Positions 1 through 8,776 of a stretch of 64,000 bases of DNA are shown piece after piece. Within the stretch, counting starts at the first letter, position 1, and each line of letters starts with the position of its first letter. Source of the DNA: Micromonospora saelicesensis (GTDB taxonomy: Bacteria; Actinomycetota; Actinomycetes; Mycobacteriales; Micromonosporaceae). The position numbers and the translations under genes are program-made. The notes beneath the pieces are model-generated. The model ran no database searches. It was given only the letters and a program-made list of their open reading frames with translations, and was not told where the DNA came from. The DNA is taken from assembly GCF_900091575.1 (NCBI RefSeq), contig NZ_FMCR01000011.1:47609-111608 (forward strand), in the 5' to 3' direction.

Positions 1-1226
1 GTCTTCTGACCCTTCATGACCGAGCTGTTCATCGCCTGGGTCACCGTCTTCGTCCGGCTGACCTCCACCCACTTCGGGGTGAGCGGCGTGAGCTTGGTGT
101 TCTGCATGGTGGTGGCGAACGCCGCCATCACCTTGTCGTTCGCGTACGCGTCACCGGAGACCAGGTCCTTGTAGACCGGGAAGAAGCCGAGGCTGCTCGC
201 GAAGCTCTGCGCGTTCTTCTTGTTGAGCAGCACGGTCAGGTAGTCCCAGGCCAGGTCCTGCCGCTCGCTGTCCTTCCAGATCGCCACGTCCGAGCCGCCC
301 GCGAAACCGGGCGCCGCCTTGCCGTCCGGGCCGGGGATCGGGAACGTACCCCAGACCTTCTCGATCTCGGGGTTGTCCTTCTTGATGGCACCCTGCTGCC
401 AGCTGCCGGCGAAGGCCATCGCGGCCTTGCCGGTGGCGAACTGGGTACGCGCGTCGATCTCGTTCCAACCCGCCGCCGCCGGCGGGGCGACCTTGTGCAC
501 GGTCACCAGGTCGGTCCAGAACTTGACGGCCCGCTGCGCCTCGGGCGTGGTGTAGCCGGACTTCCAGGTGCCGCCCTGGTTGCTGGCAATCTCGCCGCCG
601 GCGCCCCAGAGGAAGGAGTAGAAGGGCAGCTCAGAGTTGCCGGGAAGGGCGATGCCGTAGGTGCCCTTCTTCTTCGCCTGCACGGCCTTGGCCACGGTGA
701 CCAGCTCGTCCCAGCTCTTCGGGGGCTGCACGCCGGCCTCGGCGAACCAGTCGGTGCGGTAGTAGATCGCGCGCACACCGGCGTACCAGGGCACGCCGTA
801 CTGCTTGCCGTCGAGCTGCGCGTTGCGCACCAGGTCGGGCAGCAGATCCTTGCCGTCGGCCCAGCCGCCCATCCGACCACTCACGTCGGCGAGCGCCTCC
901 TGGGCGGCCCAACCCTGGGTCTCGGTGTTACCCAGTTCGGTGATGTCCGGCCCCTCACCGCCGGCGAGCGCCGCCTGGAACTTCTTGGGCGCCTCCAGCC
1001 AGGGGATGTACTGCACGACCACATCGGTGTCGGGGTGCTTCTGGCGGAACTCGGCCTCGACCCCGTCGAGGAAGGAGTTCTGCGCGTCCCCGCCCTCACC
1101 CATCATCCAGACCGTGAGCTTGCTGTCGTCGGCCGCATCGTCGCCGGAGCCTCCACAGCCGGTCAGCACCATCGCGGCCGAGGCCACCATGGCGGTGACC
1201 GGGGCCAGCCGCTTCCACCTGTTCAC
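1..1226 (-). CDS. ABC transporter substrate-binding lipoprotein (sugar type), 3' end outside window
   Basis: Extracellular solute-binding protein of the family 1 (sugar) type, which delivers a ligand to an ABC importer. Reading leftwards from 1226 gives at least 408 residues and the frame is still open at the edge. The GTG start at 1226 is preceded by GGGGAGAAG. It gives a short basic N-terminus (MNRWKR), a hydrophobic stretch and a lipobox VLTGC near residue 24 followed by a Gly/Ser/Asp-rich linker, so the mature protein is probably a membrane-anchored lipoprotein. The body has family-typical stretches such as KLTVWMMGEGG, DITELGNTETQGWA, GVPWYAGVRAIYYRTDWF and AMAFAGSWQQGAI. An internal ATG at 1189 would lose the signal peptide. 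Permease genes would be expected beyond the left edge. The ligand cannot be told from the sequence. Confidence 0.9.
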   Translation of the reverse strand, partial: MNRWKRLAPVTAMVASAAMVLTGCGGSGDDAADDSKLTVWMMGEGGDAQNSFLDGVEAEFRQKHPDTDVVVQYIPWLEAPKKFQAALAGGEGPDITELGNTETQGWAAQEALADVSGRMGGWADGKDLLPDLVRNAQLDGKQYGVPWYAGVRAIYYRTDWFAEAGVQPPKSWDELVTVAKAVQAKKKGTYGIALPGNSELPFYSFLWGAGGEIASNQGGTWKSGYTTPEAQRAVKFWTDLVTVHKVAPPAAAGWNEIDARTQFATGKAAMAFAGSWQQGAIKKDNPEIEKVWGTFPIPGPDGKAAPGFAGGSDVAIWKDSERQDLAWDYLTVLLNKKNAQSFASSLGFFPVYKDLVSGDAYANDKVMAAFATTMQNTKLTPLTPKWVEVSRTKTVTQAMNSSVMKGQK

Positions 1227-1391
1227 GCCACTTCTCCCCTCGCGCCGCCTGGAACTAACCTTCTCCGCCGCACCCTAGTACGGAGAATTCCTTTACGACA
1301 GTGGGCGGGACTGGCCGAAGCGTGGCGACCGTACCGCAGCGGCCCGACGACCGGCACTCCAACATCCGGCCAAAGTTGGGCCTTTCAGCAC

Positions 1392-1426
1392 GAAAGAGCG
1401 CCCGGCTCTCGGCCGGGCGCTCTTTC
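1392..1426 (-). terminator. Intrinsic terminator after GlsB copy 1
   Basis: A near-perfect stem: GAAAGAGCGCCCGGC pairs with GCCGGGCGCTCTTTC across a 5-nt loop. It lies about 50 bp downstream of the stop of the small membrane protein gene at 1478-1762 and upstream of the lipoprotein gene start at 1226, so it should separate the two minus-strand units. Confidence 0.85.
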
Positions 1427-1477
1427 GGGTCGTGCTGTCCTACGAGTGGTGCTGTGTCGCCAGATGATGCCGGGTCG

Positions 1478-1762
1478 TTATCGGGTGACGCTGCGGCGGC
1501 GACCCACACCGGCCACCAGGGCGACCGCGATCGCGGCCACAACGACCTGCACCAGCAGCTCGGCCCAGTCGATACCGCTCGTCTCGGTCGCGATGCCGAT
1601 GGCCCGCGCCAGGACGGTGCCCAGCAGCGCGGCGCCGACACCGATCAGCAGGTGCAGCCAGATCGGCATGTTCTGCCGGCCCGGGACGACCAGGCGGCCG
1701 AGCGCGCCGACGATGAGACCAACAACGATCGCAGTGATGATGCCCCACACGGTGAGCTCCAC
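1478..1762 (-). CDS. GlsB/YeaQ/YmgE family stress-associated membrane protein, copy 1
   Basis: Small membrane protein of about 94 residues in the GlsB/YeaQ/YmgE (transglycosylase-associated) family, usually linked to general stress; its biochemical role is unknown. It is almost wholly hydrophobic, with three predicted helices (about 4-22, 33-52 and 68-86) and the family segment GALGRLVVPGRQNMP between the first two. I place the start at GTG 1762 (MELTVWG). A GTG at 1768 directly abuts the AAGGAGG ribosome site, whereas 1762 has 6 nt of spacing, the same as the paralogue at 2203-2487. The two proteins differ at only about ten positions, showing a recent tandem duplication. Confidence 0.9.
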   Translation of the reverse strand: MELTVWGIITAIVVGLIVGALGRLVVPGRQNMPIWLHLLIGVGAALLGTVLARAIGIATETSGIDWAELLVQVVVAAIAVALVAGVGRRRSVTR

Positions 1763-1768
1763 GGCCAC

Positions 1769-1853
1769 CCTCCTTCAAGAATGTCTGACACACGGTGCGT
1801 GTGCTTCCTGTCGTGACCGTTAATTGCCCTACCCACCGAAAATCCAAACCGAC
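1769..1853 (-). promoter_or_regulatory. Duplicated 5' leader of GlsB copy 1
   Basis: The 85 bp before this gene closely match the 86 bp before copy 2 (2494-2579), including GGTTTGG near the far end, the tract GTCACGACAGGAAGCACAC, GTGTGTCAGACATTCTT and AAGGAGG. A small hairpin keeps its stem (CACAC ... GTGTG) while the loop differs between copies (GCACC here, AACTC in copy 2). Such conservation suggests the promoter and leader were duplicated with the gene and remain under selection. Confidence 0.55.
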
Positions 1854-2130
1854 TTCAATCACCAAACGATCACGACTTGCCCGACAGGGACACGTTCCAC
1901 CGCGGTCCCACCAGCTCGCCGGCCCACCGGCTCCCCGGGCCACCAGCCCACCGGGTCGCCCGGTCCCCGGGTCGCCGGGTCGCCGGACCTGATCAACACG
2001 AGGTCATTGAATCCGCGGTATTGGACCCACCGGGACACCACGACATCAGCAAAACCGAGTCGATCACCGCGATCCAGCTCGCCGGAGACGTCCAGCAGGA
2101 AGCGGCGGCGGCCCTCGCGGCGGCAGTACG
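1854..2130. other. Intergenic stretch between GlsB copies, no gene seen
   Basis: I see no coding sequence with a ribosome site here. Around 1905-1990 the sequence is a low-complexity run of CACCGGG, CCCGGGTCG and GGGTCGCC units. Long open frames across it on both strands lack start signals and family resemblance and are by-products of GC richness. Confidence 0.6.
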
Positions 2131-2168
2131 CCGATGGGCGCCCGACCTGTCGGTCGGGCGCCCATCGG
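2131..2168 (-). terminator. Intrinsic terminator after GlsB copy 2
   Basis: Perfect 17-bp stem, CCGATGGGCGCCCGACC against its complement, with a TGTC loop. It lies 35 bp downstream of the stop codon of the gene at 2203-2487. Its sequence is unrelated to the terminator of copy 1, so the duplicated unit seems to end at or near the stop codon. Confidence 0.9.
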
Positions 2169-2202
2169 AGGTGTCGCGGTGGTACGAGTTGGTGCTGTGG
2201 TG

Positions 2203-2487
2203 TTACCGGGTCACGCGGCGGCGGCCACCCACACCGGCCACCAGCGCGACAGCGATCGCGGCCACCACGACCTGCACCAGCAGCTCGCCCCAGTCGATAC
2301 CGCTCGTCTCGGTCGCGATGCCGATGGCCCGCGCCAGGACGGTGCCCAGCAGGGCCGCGCCGATACCGATCAGCATGTGCAGCCAGATCGGCATGTTCTG
2401 CCGGCCCGGGACGACCAGCCGGCCGAGCGCGCCGACGATGAGACCGACAACGATCGCAGTGATGATGCCCCACACGGTGAACTCCAC
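2203..2487 (-). CDS. GlsB/YeaQ/YmgE family stress-associated membrane protein, copy 2
   Basis: A 94-residue membrane protein nearly identical to the protein at 1478-1762, with three hydrophobic helices and the same GALGRLVVPGRQNMP segment. The GTG start at 2487 is preceded by AAGGAGG with 6 nt spacing, which also fixes the start of copy 1. The copies differ mainly by conservative changes (LL to ML, V to I, A to G) and at the C-terminal basic tail (VGGRRRVTR here, VGRRRSVTR in copy 1). Each copy has its own leader and terminator, so they are probably separate transcription units. Its function beyond a link to stress is unknown. Confidence 0.9.
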   Translation of the reverse strand: MEFTVWGIITAIVVGLIVGALGRLVVPGRQNMPIWLHMLIGIGAALLGTVLARAIGIATETSGIDWGELLVQVVVAAIAVALVAGVGGRRRVTR

Positions 2488-2493
2488 GGTCGC

Positions 2494-2579
2494 CCTCCTT
2501 CAAAGAATGTCTGACACACGAGTTGTGTGCTTCCTGTCGTGACGGCTAAGTGCCCGACCCACCGAAAGCCCAAACCGAC
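2494..2579 (-). promoter_or_regulatory. 5' leader of GlsB copy 2
   Basis: Counterpart of the leader at 1769-1853, with the same AAGGAGG, CACAC/GTGTG mini-hairpin and GTCACGACAGGAAG tract. From 2580 to the lepA terminator at 2762 I see no gene; the stretch contains an AT-rich run (ACAAAAAATTTTC near 2694) that is unusual for this genome. Confidence 0.5.
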
Positions 2580-2761
2580 TCACCTCAATCGACACTGTCA
2601 GCAGTCAATGTTTCGGAGGTGCGTCGGTTGACGCGTGAGTACGTCCACACAGGTAGGAGCCCACTTCGTCGCTCCGTCGGCCGCACAACAGCGACAAAAA
2701 ATTTTCGGCACCCGGCGGTCACACTCCCCGCACCGGCGCACACGAGGCGTCCGGAAACGCG

Positions 2762-2794
2762 ACGCGCCCGGGTGCGGGTGGCACCCGGGCGCGT
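2762..2794 (-). terminator. Intrinsic terminator of lepA
   Basis: Perfect 14-bp stem ACGCGCCCGGGTGC with a GGGTG loop, 14 bp beyond the lepA stop codon. Confidence 0.9.
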
Positions 2795-2807
2795 ACGGCG
2801 GCGCGAA

Positions 2808-4685
<1,878 letters not shown>

Positions 4686-4801
4686 AGCGGTCCGTTCTGG
4701 TCGGCTGACGTGAACAGGCCGGCGCGCCGCCGACCCCCTCTATGTTCCCACGCCGCCGGGGTGCGCCCACTGCGCGGGCGATGGAACGGCCCGAGGACCC
4801 C

Positions 4802-5338
4802 TCACTCCATCGGCGGCTCGACGAAGAGCGCGGCCAGTCGGGGCAGCCGGCGACGCGCCTCGTCCTCGTCGTCGAAGTCCCAGAAGTCGTTGAGATCCGG
4901 CGTCCGGACCGGGTCGCGGTCCGCCGGCAGTTCGGTCGCGGTGGCCTTGCGGTACGCGTCCCAGGGCACCGAGAGCATCTGCTCGGCGGAGAACTCCTCG
5001 CCGCTGAGCGAGGCCGCCCGCACCTGGGGCAGTTCGGCCAGCGAGTCCGGTTCGGCGACCGCGCGGGCGAAGACGGCCCGCCCCTGGGTCATCAGCCAGC
5101 CCCGGAAGTGTTCGAAGCCGTCGGCCGAGGCGCCACCGTTGATCAGGTACGCCGCACCCCAAAGATCCGCCTTGTGCGAGGCGGCCAGCACCCGCGTCTG
5201 GTGCCGCGCGTACCCGATGATGTCCTCCGGGTCGCGCTGGGCGAGCAACGCCACGGCCCGCGCGGCGACCGGGCCGGGCTCACCCCCGCCGCCGGCCCGC
5301 GCCTCGTCGATCAGCTGCCAGAAGTCCTCGGTCCTCAT
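4802..5338 (-). CDS. DUF4240 domain protein
   Basis: A protein of 178 residues beginning MRTEDFWQLIDEAR, typical of the DUF4240 family, whose members start with MDxxxFWxLID. The family's function is unknown. The middle has AHQTRVLAASHKADLWGAAYLINGG and FEHFRGWLMTQGR-like stretches expected of the fold, and the C-terminus is acidic (DFWDFDDEDEARRRLP). The ATG at 5338 was chosen because the domain begins at once after it; the frame stays open far upstream without recognisable coding signal. It is divergent from the phosphotransferase gene at 5400, with only 61 bp between the starts. No signal peptide or membrane segment is seen. Confidence 0.85.
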   Translation of the reverse strand: MRTEDFWQLIDEARAGGGGEPGPVAARAVALLAQRDPEDIIGYARHQTRVLAASHKADLWGAAYLINGGASADGFEHFRGWLMTQGRAVFARAVAEPDSLAELPQVRAASLSGEEFSAEQMLSVPWDAYRKATATELPADRDPVRTPDLNDFWDFDDEDEARRRLPRLAALFVEPPME

Positions 5339-5399
5339 GGCTTGGCAGTCTGGCAGTGTCGCCGTGCGTCGCGCACGTACCCCGGGGCAGCATGGTGGG

Positions 5400-6386
5400 A
5401 TGTCCCCTCCCCTGCTGCCGCCGGTGCCGTACCACGCGAGCGCCCTGCGCCCGTCGTGGCCGGCGTTACCGGCGGCGCTGCGGGCCGCGGTCGCCGAACG
5501 GCTCGGCGCGCCGGTGGTCACCGCCCGGGTCGCGGGCGCGGGCTTCACCCGCGGGTTCGCCGCCGTGCTCGACACCGCCGACGGTGGTCGGGCCTTCGTC
5601 AAGGCCGCACCCGCCGCCGAGCAACCGCATCTGGTCGACTGGTACGCCCGAGAGGCCGCGATCCTCGACCGGCTGCCGGCCGACCTGCCGGCGCCCCGCC
5701 CCCGGTGGACCCTCTCCGCGGCCGGCTGGTTCGTGCTCTGCACCGACGCCGTCGACGGGCACACCCCGCACCTGCCCTGGGGAGCCGCCGAGTTGGACGC
5801 CACCCTCGCCGGGTACGCGCGGGTCACCGCCGCCCTGGCCGACCCGCCGGCCGAGCTGACCGCGCTCGGCCTGCCCCACCTGGCCGACCTGGCCCGGTCG
5901 GACATCCTCTGGTGGGAGGAGGTCGCCGCCGGTCGGGAGCCGACCCCACCGCTGCCCGAGCCGCTGCTGGGCCGGCTGCCCGAGCTGGTGGAGTTGGAGT
6001 CCCTCCTCCCCCGGTACGCAGCCGGCGCGACCGGCCTGATCCACGGCGACCTGCGGGTCGACAACGTGCTGATCAATTCGGACGGCCGAGCCTGGTTCTG
6101 CGACTGGACCTGGGTCTGCTCCGGGCCGGCCTGGTTCGACCTGGCCGGCCTGCTGCTCACCGCGTACGCCAGCGGGCTGGACGCGGACCGGCTCTTCGCC
6201 GCGCACCCGGCCACCGCCGGCGCGCCCCCGGACGCGCTGGACGCCACCCTGGCCGCGTTGGCCGGCTACTACCTCACCGGTGCTGCGGCGGCACCGCCGA
6301 CGGCCTCGCCGCACCTGCCCGCCCACCAGCGGTGGAGCGGCGAGCAGTCGCTCGACTGGCTGGCCCGCCGCCAGGGCTGGCGGTGA
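5400..6386 (+). CDS. Phosphotransferase, APH/choline kinase-like fold
   Basis: A 328-residue protein of the aminoglycoside-phosphotransferase-like kinase family. Residues around 55-62 (GRAFVKAAP) hold the ATP-contacting lysine; GLIHGDLRVDNVLI near 213 is the catalytic loop with Asp and Asn; WFCDWTWVCSGPAWFDLAGL supplies the metal-binding Asp. Family members phosphorylate small molecules or antibiotics, but the substrate cannot be told. The start is ATG 5400; another ATG at 5393 is out of frame. A short tandem repeat overlaps the last codons. The neighbouring divergent DUF4240 gene gives no functional clue. Confidence 0.88.
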   Translation: MSPPLLPPVPYHASALRPSWPALPAALRAAVAERLGAPVVTARVAGAGFTRGFAAVLDTADGGRAFVKAAPAAEQPHLVDWYAREAAILDRLPADLPAPRPRWTLSAAGWFVLCTDAVDGHTPHLPWGAAELDATLAGYARVTAALADPPAELTALGLPHLADLARSDILWWEEVAAGREPTPPLPEPLLGRLPELVELESLLPRYAAGATGLIHGDLRVDNVLINSDGRAWFCDWTWVCSGPAWFDLAGLLLTAYASGLDADRLFAAHPATAGAPPDALDATLAALAGYYLTGAAAAPPTASPHLPAHQRWSGEQSLDWLARRQGWR

Positions 6387-6466
6387 CGCAGGCTGGCCTG
6401 GGATGGGCTGGCGGTGACGCGGGCTGGCCTGGGGCGGGCTCGCGGCGACGCGGCCGGGCTGGCGGT
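6374..6466. repeat. 31-bp imperfect tandem repeat across a stop codon
   Basis: Units beginning GGGCTGGCGGTGACGC start at 6374 and 6405, a 31-bp period with about three mismatches. A more decayed third copy begins near 6436. The first unit contains the TGA stop of the phosphotransferase gene (6384-6386), so the repeat may have grown by slippage from the gene's own 3' end. Confidence 0.7.
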
Positions 6467-6572
6467 GCGGCGAACCGGCTCGCCGCCGGGCTGGCGGTGA
6501 GCCGCAGCCGTGTTCGAGGGCGTAACCTGGTGCCCGACGGGCCGGGTCCGTCCGCGCGAAGGCCGAGTCGTT

Positions 6573-6601
6573 TTGGCTCGTCCCCGGCGACCTGGTAACC
6601 T
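6573..6601 (+). promoter_or_regulatory. Candidate housekeeping promoter of rpsT
   Basis: TTGGCT at 6573-6578 and TAACCT at 6596-6601 are separated by 17 bp, fitting a primary-sigma-factor promoter. Transcription would begin about 6608, giving a leader of roughly 75 nt before rpsT that contains the hairpin at 6617-6636. Confidence 0.5.
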
Positions 6602-6616
6602 GGCTCTTCGCGCAGC

Positions 6617-6636
6617 GATGACGCACGTTCGTCATC
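6617..6636 (+). other. Hairpin in rpsT leader
   Basis: GATGACG (6617-6623) pairs perfectly with CGTCATC (6630-6636) around a 6-nt loop. It sits about 48 nt before the S20 start codon. S20 represses its own translation in enteric bacteria, so a regulatory role is possible but is only inference here. Confidence 0.4.
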
Positions 6637-6683
6637 ACGCGCAATAAGCTGACCAACCCGAGCTATCAAGACGAGGCTGTCGC

Positions 6684-6950
6684 GTGGCGAACATCAAGTC
6701 CCAGATCAAGCGCAACCGGCAGAACGAGAAGGCCCGGCTGCGCAACAAGTCGGTCAAGTCGTCGCTGAAGACCGCCGTCCGGAAGTTCCACGAGGCTGCC
6801 GAGGCCGGTGACGTCGAGAAGGCGACCGCGCTCATGCTGGACGCCTCGCGCAAGCTGGACAAGGCCGTCAGCAAGGGCGTGATCCACTCCAACCAGGCCG
6901 CGAACCGCAAGTCCGCGATCGCGAAGCGCGTGGTGTCGCTCTCCGCCTGA
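6684..6950 (+). CDS. rpsT: 30S ribosomal protein S20
   Basis: Primary 16S rRNA-binding protein of the small subunit, 88 residues, the normal size. The N-terminus MANIKSQIKRNRQNEKARLRNK and the stretch HSNQAANRKSAIAKRV are diagnostic. It starts at GTG 6684 with a poor ribosome site, as is common for rpsT. It lies on the opposite strand from its conserved neighbours holA and lepA and is a single-gene unit with its own promoter candidate and terminator. Confidence 0.97.
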   Translation: MANIKSQIKRNRQNEKARLRNKSVKSSLKTAVRKFHEAAEAGDVEKATALMLDASRKLDKAVSKGVIHSNQAANRKSAIAKRVVSLSA

Positions 6951-6976
6951 CGACTTCACCGTCAGACTGATTCGGA

Positions 6977-7003
6977 AAACCCCGGGCCCCAGGCCCGGGG
7001 TTT
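6977..7003 (+). terminator. Intrinsic terminator of rpsT
   Basis: Stem AAACCCCGGGCC / GGCCCGGGGTTT (12 bp) with a 3-nt loop, 26 bp after the rpsT stop codon. The descending arm ends in TTT. Confidence 0.85.
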
Positions 7004-7016
7004 CCGTGTGTCCAGA

Positions 7017-7043
7017 GGCCGGCCGTGTTCATCCGGGCCGGCC
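7017..7043 (-). terminator. Likely terminator of the holA unit
   Basis: Two copies of the self-complementary octamer GGCCGGCC are separated by 11 nt and can form a strong hairpin. It lies 33 bp after the stop of the minus-strand gene at 7076-7498. Confidence 0.6.
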
Positions 7044-7075
7044 GTTCTGTGCATGGGCCCCGACAGGGTCGGCGC

Positions 7076-7498
7076 TCAGTCTGACGGGTTGGCCCGCCGG
7101 GGCGGTGGCACCGGGTCGGCGGTGATCACCACGCCGGGAACGCTGTGTGAGACCCACTCCACCCGGGCTCGGCCGACCACCGGTTCCATCTGCCGGCGAA
7201 ACCGGTCCCGTTCCTGCTCGGGCACGAGCGCGGCGGAGCGGACCACGATCGCGGCCACCATGTCGTTGAGCTTCACCATGGCGGCCACCACGACCGGCAA
7301 CACCAGCACCGCCCACCAACTGACCAGCTCGGCGAGGGCGAGCAGCACCGCCAGTGCGATGGCACCCTCGAAGAAGAGGAAGCACAGCACGCCGCCGGGG
7401 TTGACGAACCGCAGGCCGAGGAGCCGGGCGTAGAGCGGCCGGTAACGCTCCTCGTCCACGGGAATGGTGGCCCACGCCGGGCGGTTCGCCCCCGTCAC
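7076..7498 (-). CDS. Small membrane protein translationally coupled to holA
   Basis: A 140-residue protein with two adjacent hydrophobic helices (about residues 37-55 and 58-77) and a cytosolic-looking C-terminal part (RFRRQMEPVVGRARVEW). I do not recognise a named family. The start is GTG 7498, whose bases overlap the TGA stop of holA (GTGA, 4 bp), so translation is likely coupled. A longer reading to 7594 would overlap the end of holA in another frame without a ribosome site and was not used. Its link to DNA polymerase III is probably positional only. Confidence 0.75.
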   Translation of the reverse strand: MTGANRPAWATIPVDEERYRPLYARLLGLRFVNPGGVLCFLFFEGAIALAVLLALAELVSWWAVLVLPVVVAAMVKLNDMVAAIVVRSAALVPEQERDRFRRQMEPVVGRARVEWVSHSVPGVVITADPVPPPRRANPSD

Positions 7499-8475
7499 CT
7501 GGTGCTGCCCTGCCGGGCCGCCGCGACCGAGAAGACCGCACGCTCCAGGGCGTACGCCCGGTCGTCGGAGCCGCCCTTGACGGCCGCGTTGCACTCGGCG
7601 GCGGCCTGCATGGCCTGGACCAGGCCCTCCGGCGTCCAGCCCCGCCCCTGCCGCTGCGCCCGCTCGATCTTCCAGGCGGGCATTCCGAGGCTGCTGGCGA
7701 GCTGGTACGGACTACCTCGTCCGGCCGACGCCACCCGGGCCACCGTGCGCACCCCGTCGGCCAGGGCGTCGGCGATGGGCACCGGGTCGACCCCGACGTG
7801 CAGGGCCCAGCGCAGTGCCTCAAGCGCCGCCGGCACGTCGCCGACCATGGTGGCGTCCGCCACCGTGAAGCCGGTCACCTCGACCCGACCCCGGTAGTAA
7901 CGGGAGACCGTCTCGGCACTGATCCGCCCATCGGTGTCCGCGACCAGTTGGGAGCAGGCGGCGGCCAGCTCACGCATGTCGTTGCCGACCGCGGCGATGA
8001 GCGCCTCGGCGGCGTCGTCGGTGCACTTTCCGCCGGCCCTGCGGATCTCGTCGCGAACGAAGGCCACCCGGTCACGGTGCCCCTTGAGCTTGGCGGCCGG
8101 GACCACCGTCGCGCCGGCCGCCCGCAGACCGTCGGCGAAGGCCTTGCCCTTGGCACCGCCCAGGTGCAGCACCAGCAGCTGGACCTCCGGGTCGGGATTC
8201 TTCGCGTACGCCAACAGCGCGGCGACCAGGTCCTTGCGGGCGTCCTGGCCGGAACGCAGGATCAGCAGCCGCCGCCCGCCGAACAGCGAGGGGCTGAGCA
8301 TCTCGGCGATCTCGCCGACGGTGAGCGCGCTGGCCTGGTACTCGCGGACGTCCACCTCAGGGTCGACACTGCGAACCTTCGCGACAGCCTCGGTGACCGC
8401 GCGCGTGGCGAGCAGTTCCTCGTCACCGAGGACGAGCAGAATGGGGGCGAGGCTGGCGGGGGTCACGCCGCCCAT
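7495..8475 (-). CDS. holA: DNA polymerase III subunit delta
   Basis: Clamp-loader subunit that opens the sliding clamp during replication. From ATG 8475 it has 326 residues, a normal length. The N-terminus contains LAPILLVLGDEELLATRAV, matching the family start, followed by SLFGGRRLLILRSGQ and the GRVEVTGFTVADA and AGRGSPYQLASSLGMPAWKIERAQ segments of the collar domain. The start is uncertain: ATG 8475, an in-frame ATG at 8511 and GTG 8466 all lack good ribosome sites, and I prefer 8475 because the conserved region begins a few residues later. It follows comEC in the conserved actinobacterial order but is separated from it by 300 bp of hairpin-rich DNA. Confidence 0.93.
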   Translation of the reverse strand: MGGVTPASLAPILLVLGDEELLATRAVTEAVAKVRSVDPEVDVREYQASALTVGEIAEMLSPSLFGGRRLLILRSGQDARKDLVAALLAYAKNPDPEVQLLVLHLGGAKGKAFADGLRAAGATVVPAAKLKGHRDRVAFVRDEIRRAGGKCTDDAAEALIAAVGNDMRELAAACSQLVADTDGRISAETVSRYYRGRVEVTGFTVADATMVGDVPAALEALRWALHVGVDPVPIADALADGVRTVARVASAGRGSPYQLASSLGMPAWKIERAQRQGRGWTPEGLVQAMQAAAECNAAVKGGSDDRAYALERAVFSVAAARQGSTR

Positions 8476-8590
8476 ATTCGCACGGCCTGCGGCGGGATCG
8501 TGCCTGCTCATTCGCTGCTTGATCGGCGCAGCCCGCACACAGCGCAAATCCAGACATCCAACTCAATTCCCCGTTTAATTCGCAAGTCGC

Positions 8591-8640
8591 CCGATTAATC
8601 GGAAGCCAGTTTCCTTGATCCACACGGGATCAAGGAAACT
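8591..8640. repeat. Two adjacent palindromes in the comEC-holA gap
   Basis: CCGATTAATCGG (8591-8602) is a perfect 12-bp palindrome. Immediately after it, AGTTTCCTTGATCC (8608-8621) and its exact complement (8627-8640) form a 14-bp stem with a 5-nt loop. Both are AT-rich for this genome. They may terminate comEC transcripts on the minus strand, act as protein-binding sites before holA, or be a dispersed hairpin element. The rest of the 300-bp gap (8476-8776) shows no gene; 8710-8790 is a low-complexity run of GCCGGCCCGCG-like units. Confidence 0.6.
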
Positions 8641-8776
8641 GCGGTGTCGGACCGCCGCTGATACCCCGAGGTCAGCGATCCCGAGTCGATCAACGACCGG
8701 ACGGTCAACGCGGGTCAGGCCGCCGGCCCGCGCCGCAAGGCTGCCGGCCTGCGGATCAGCGCCGCCGGCCCGCGGG

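Noticed and set aside
1839..1853. SigB-like promoter (GGTTT ... GGGTA) before the GlsB copies
   Set aside because: The two elements are about 11 bp apart, too close for the usual 13-17 bp spacing, so I do not call it a promoter of that type.
1900..1990. Possible CRISPR-like or regular repeat in the GlsB intergenic gap
   Set aside because: The short CCGGGTCG units are irregular with no unique spacers; it is low-complexity sequence. No CRISPR array was seen anywhere in the window.
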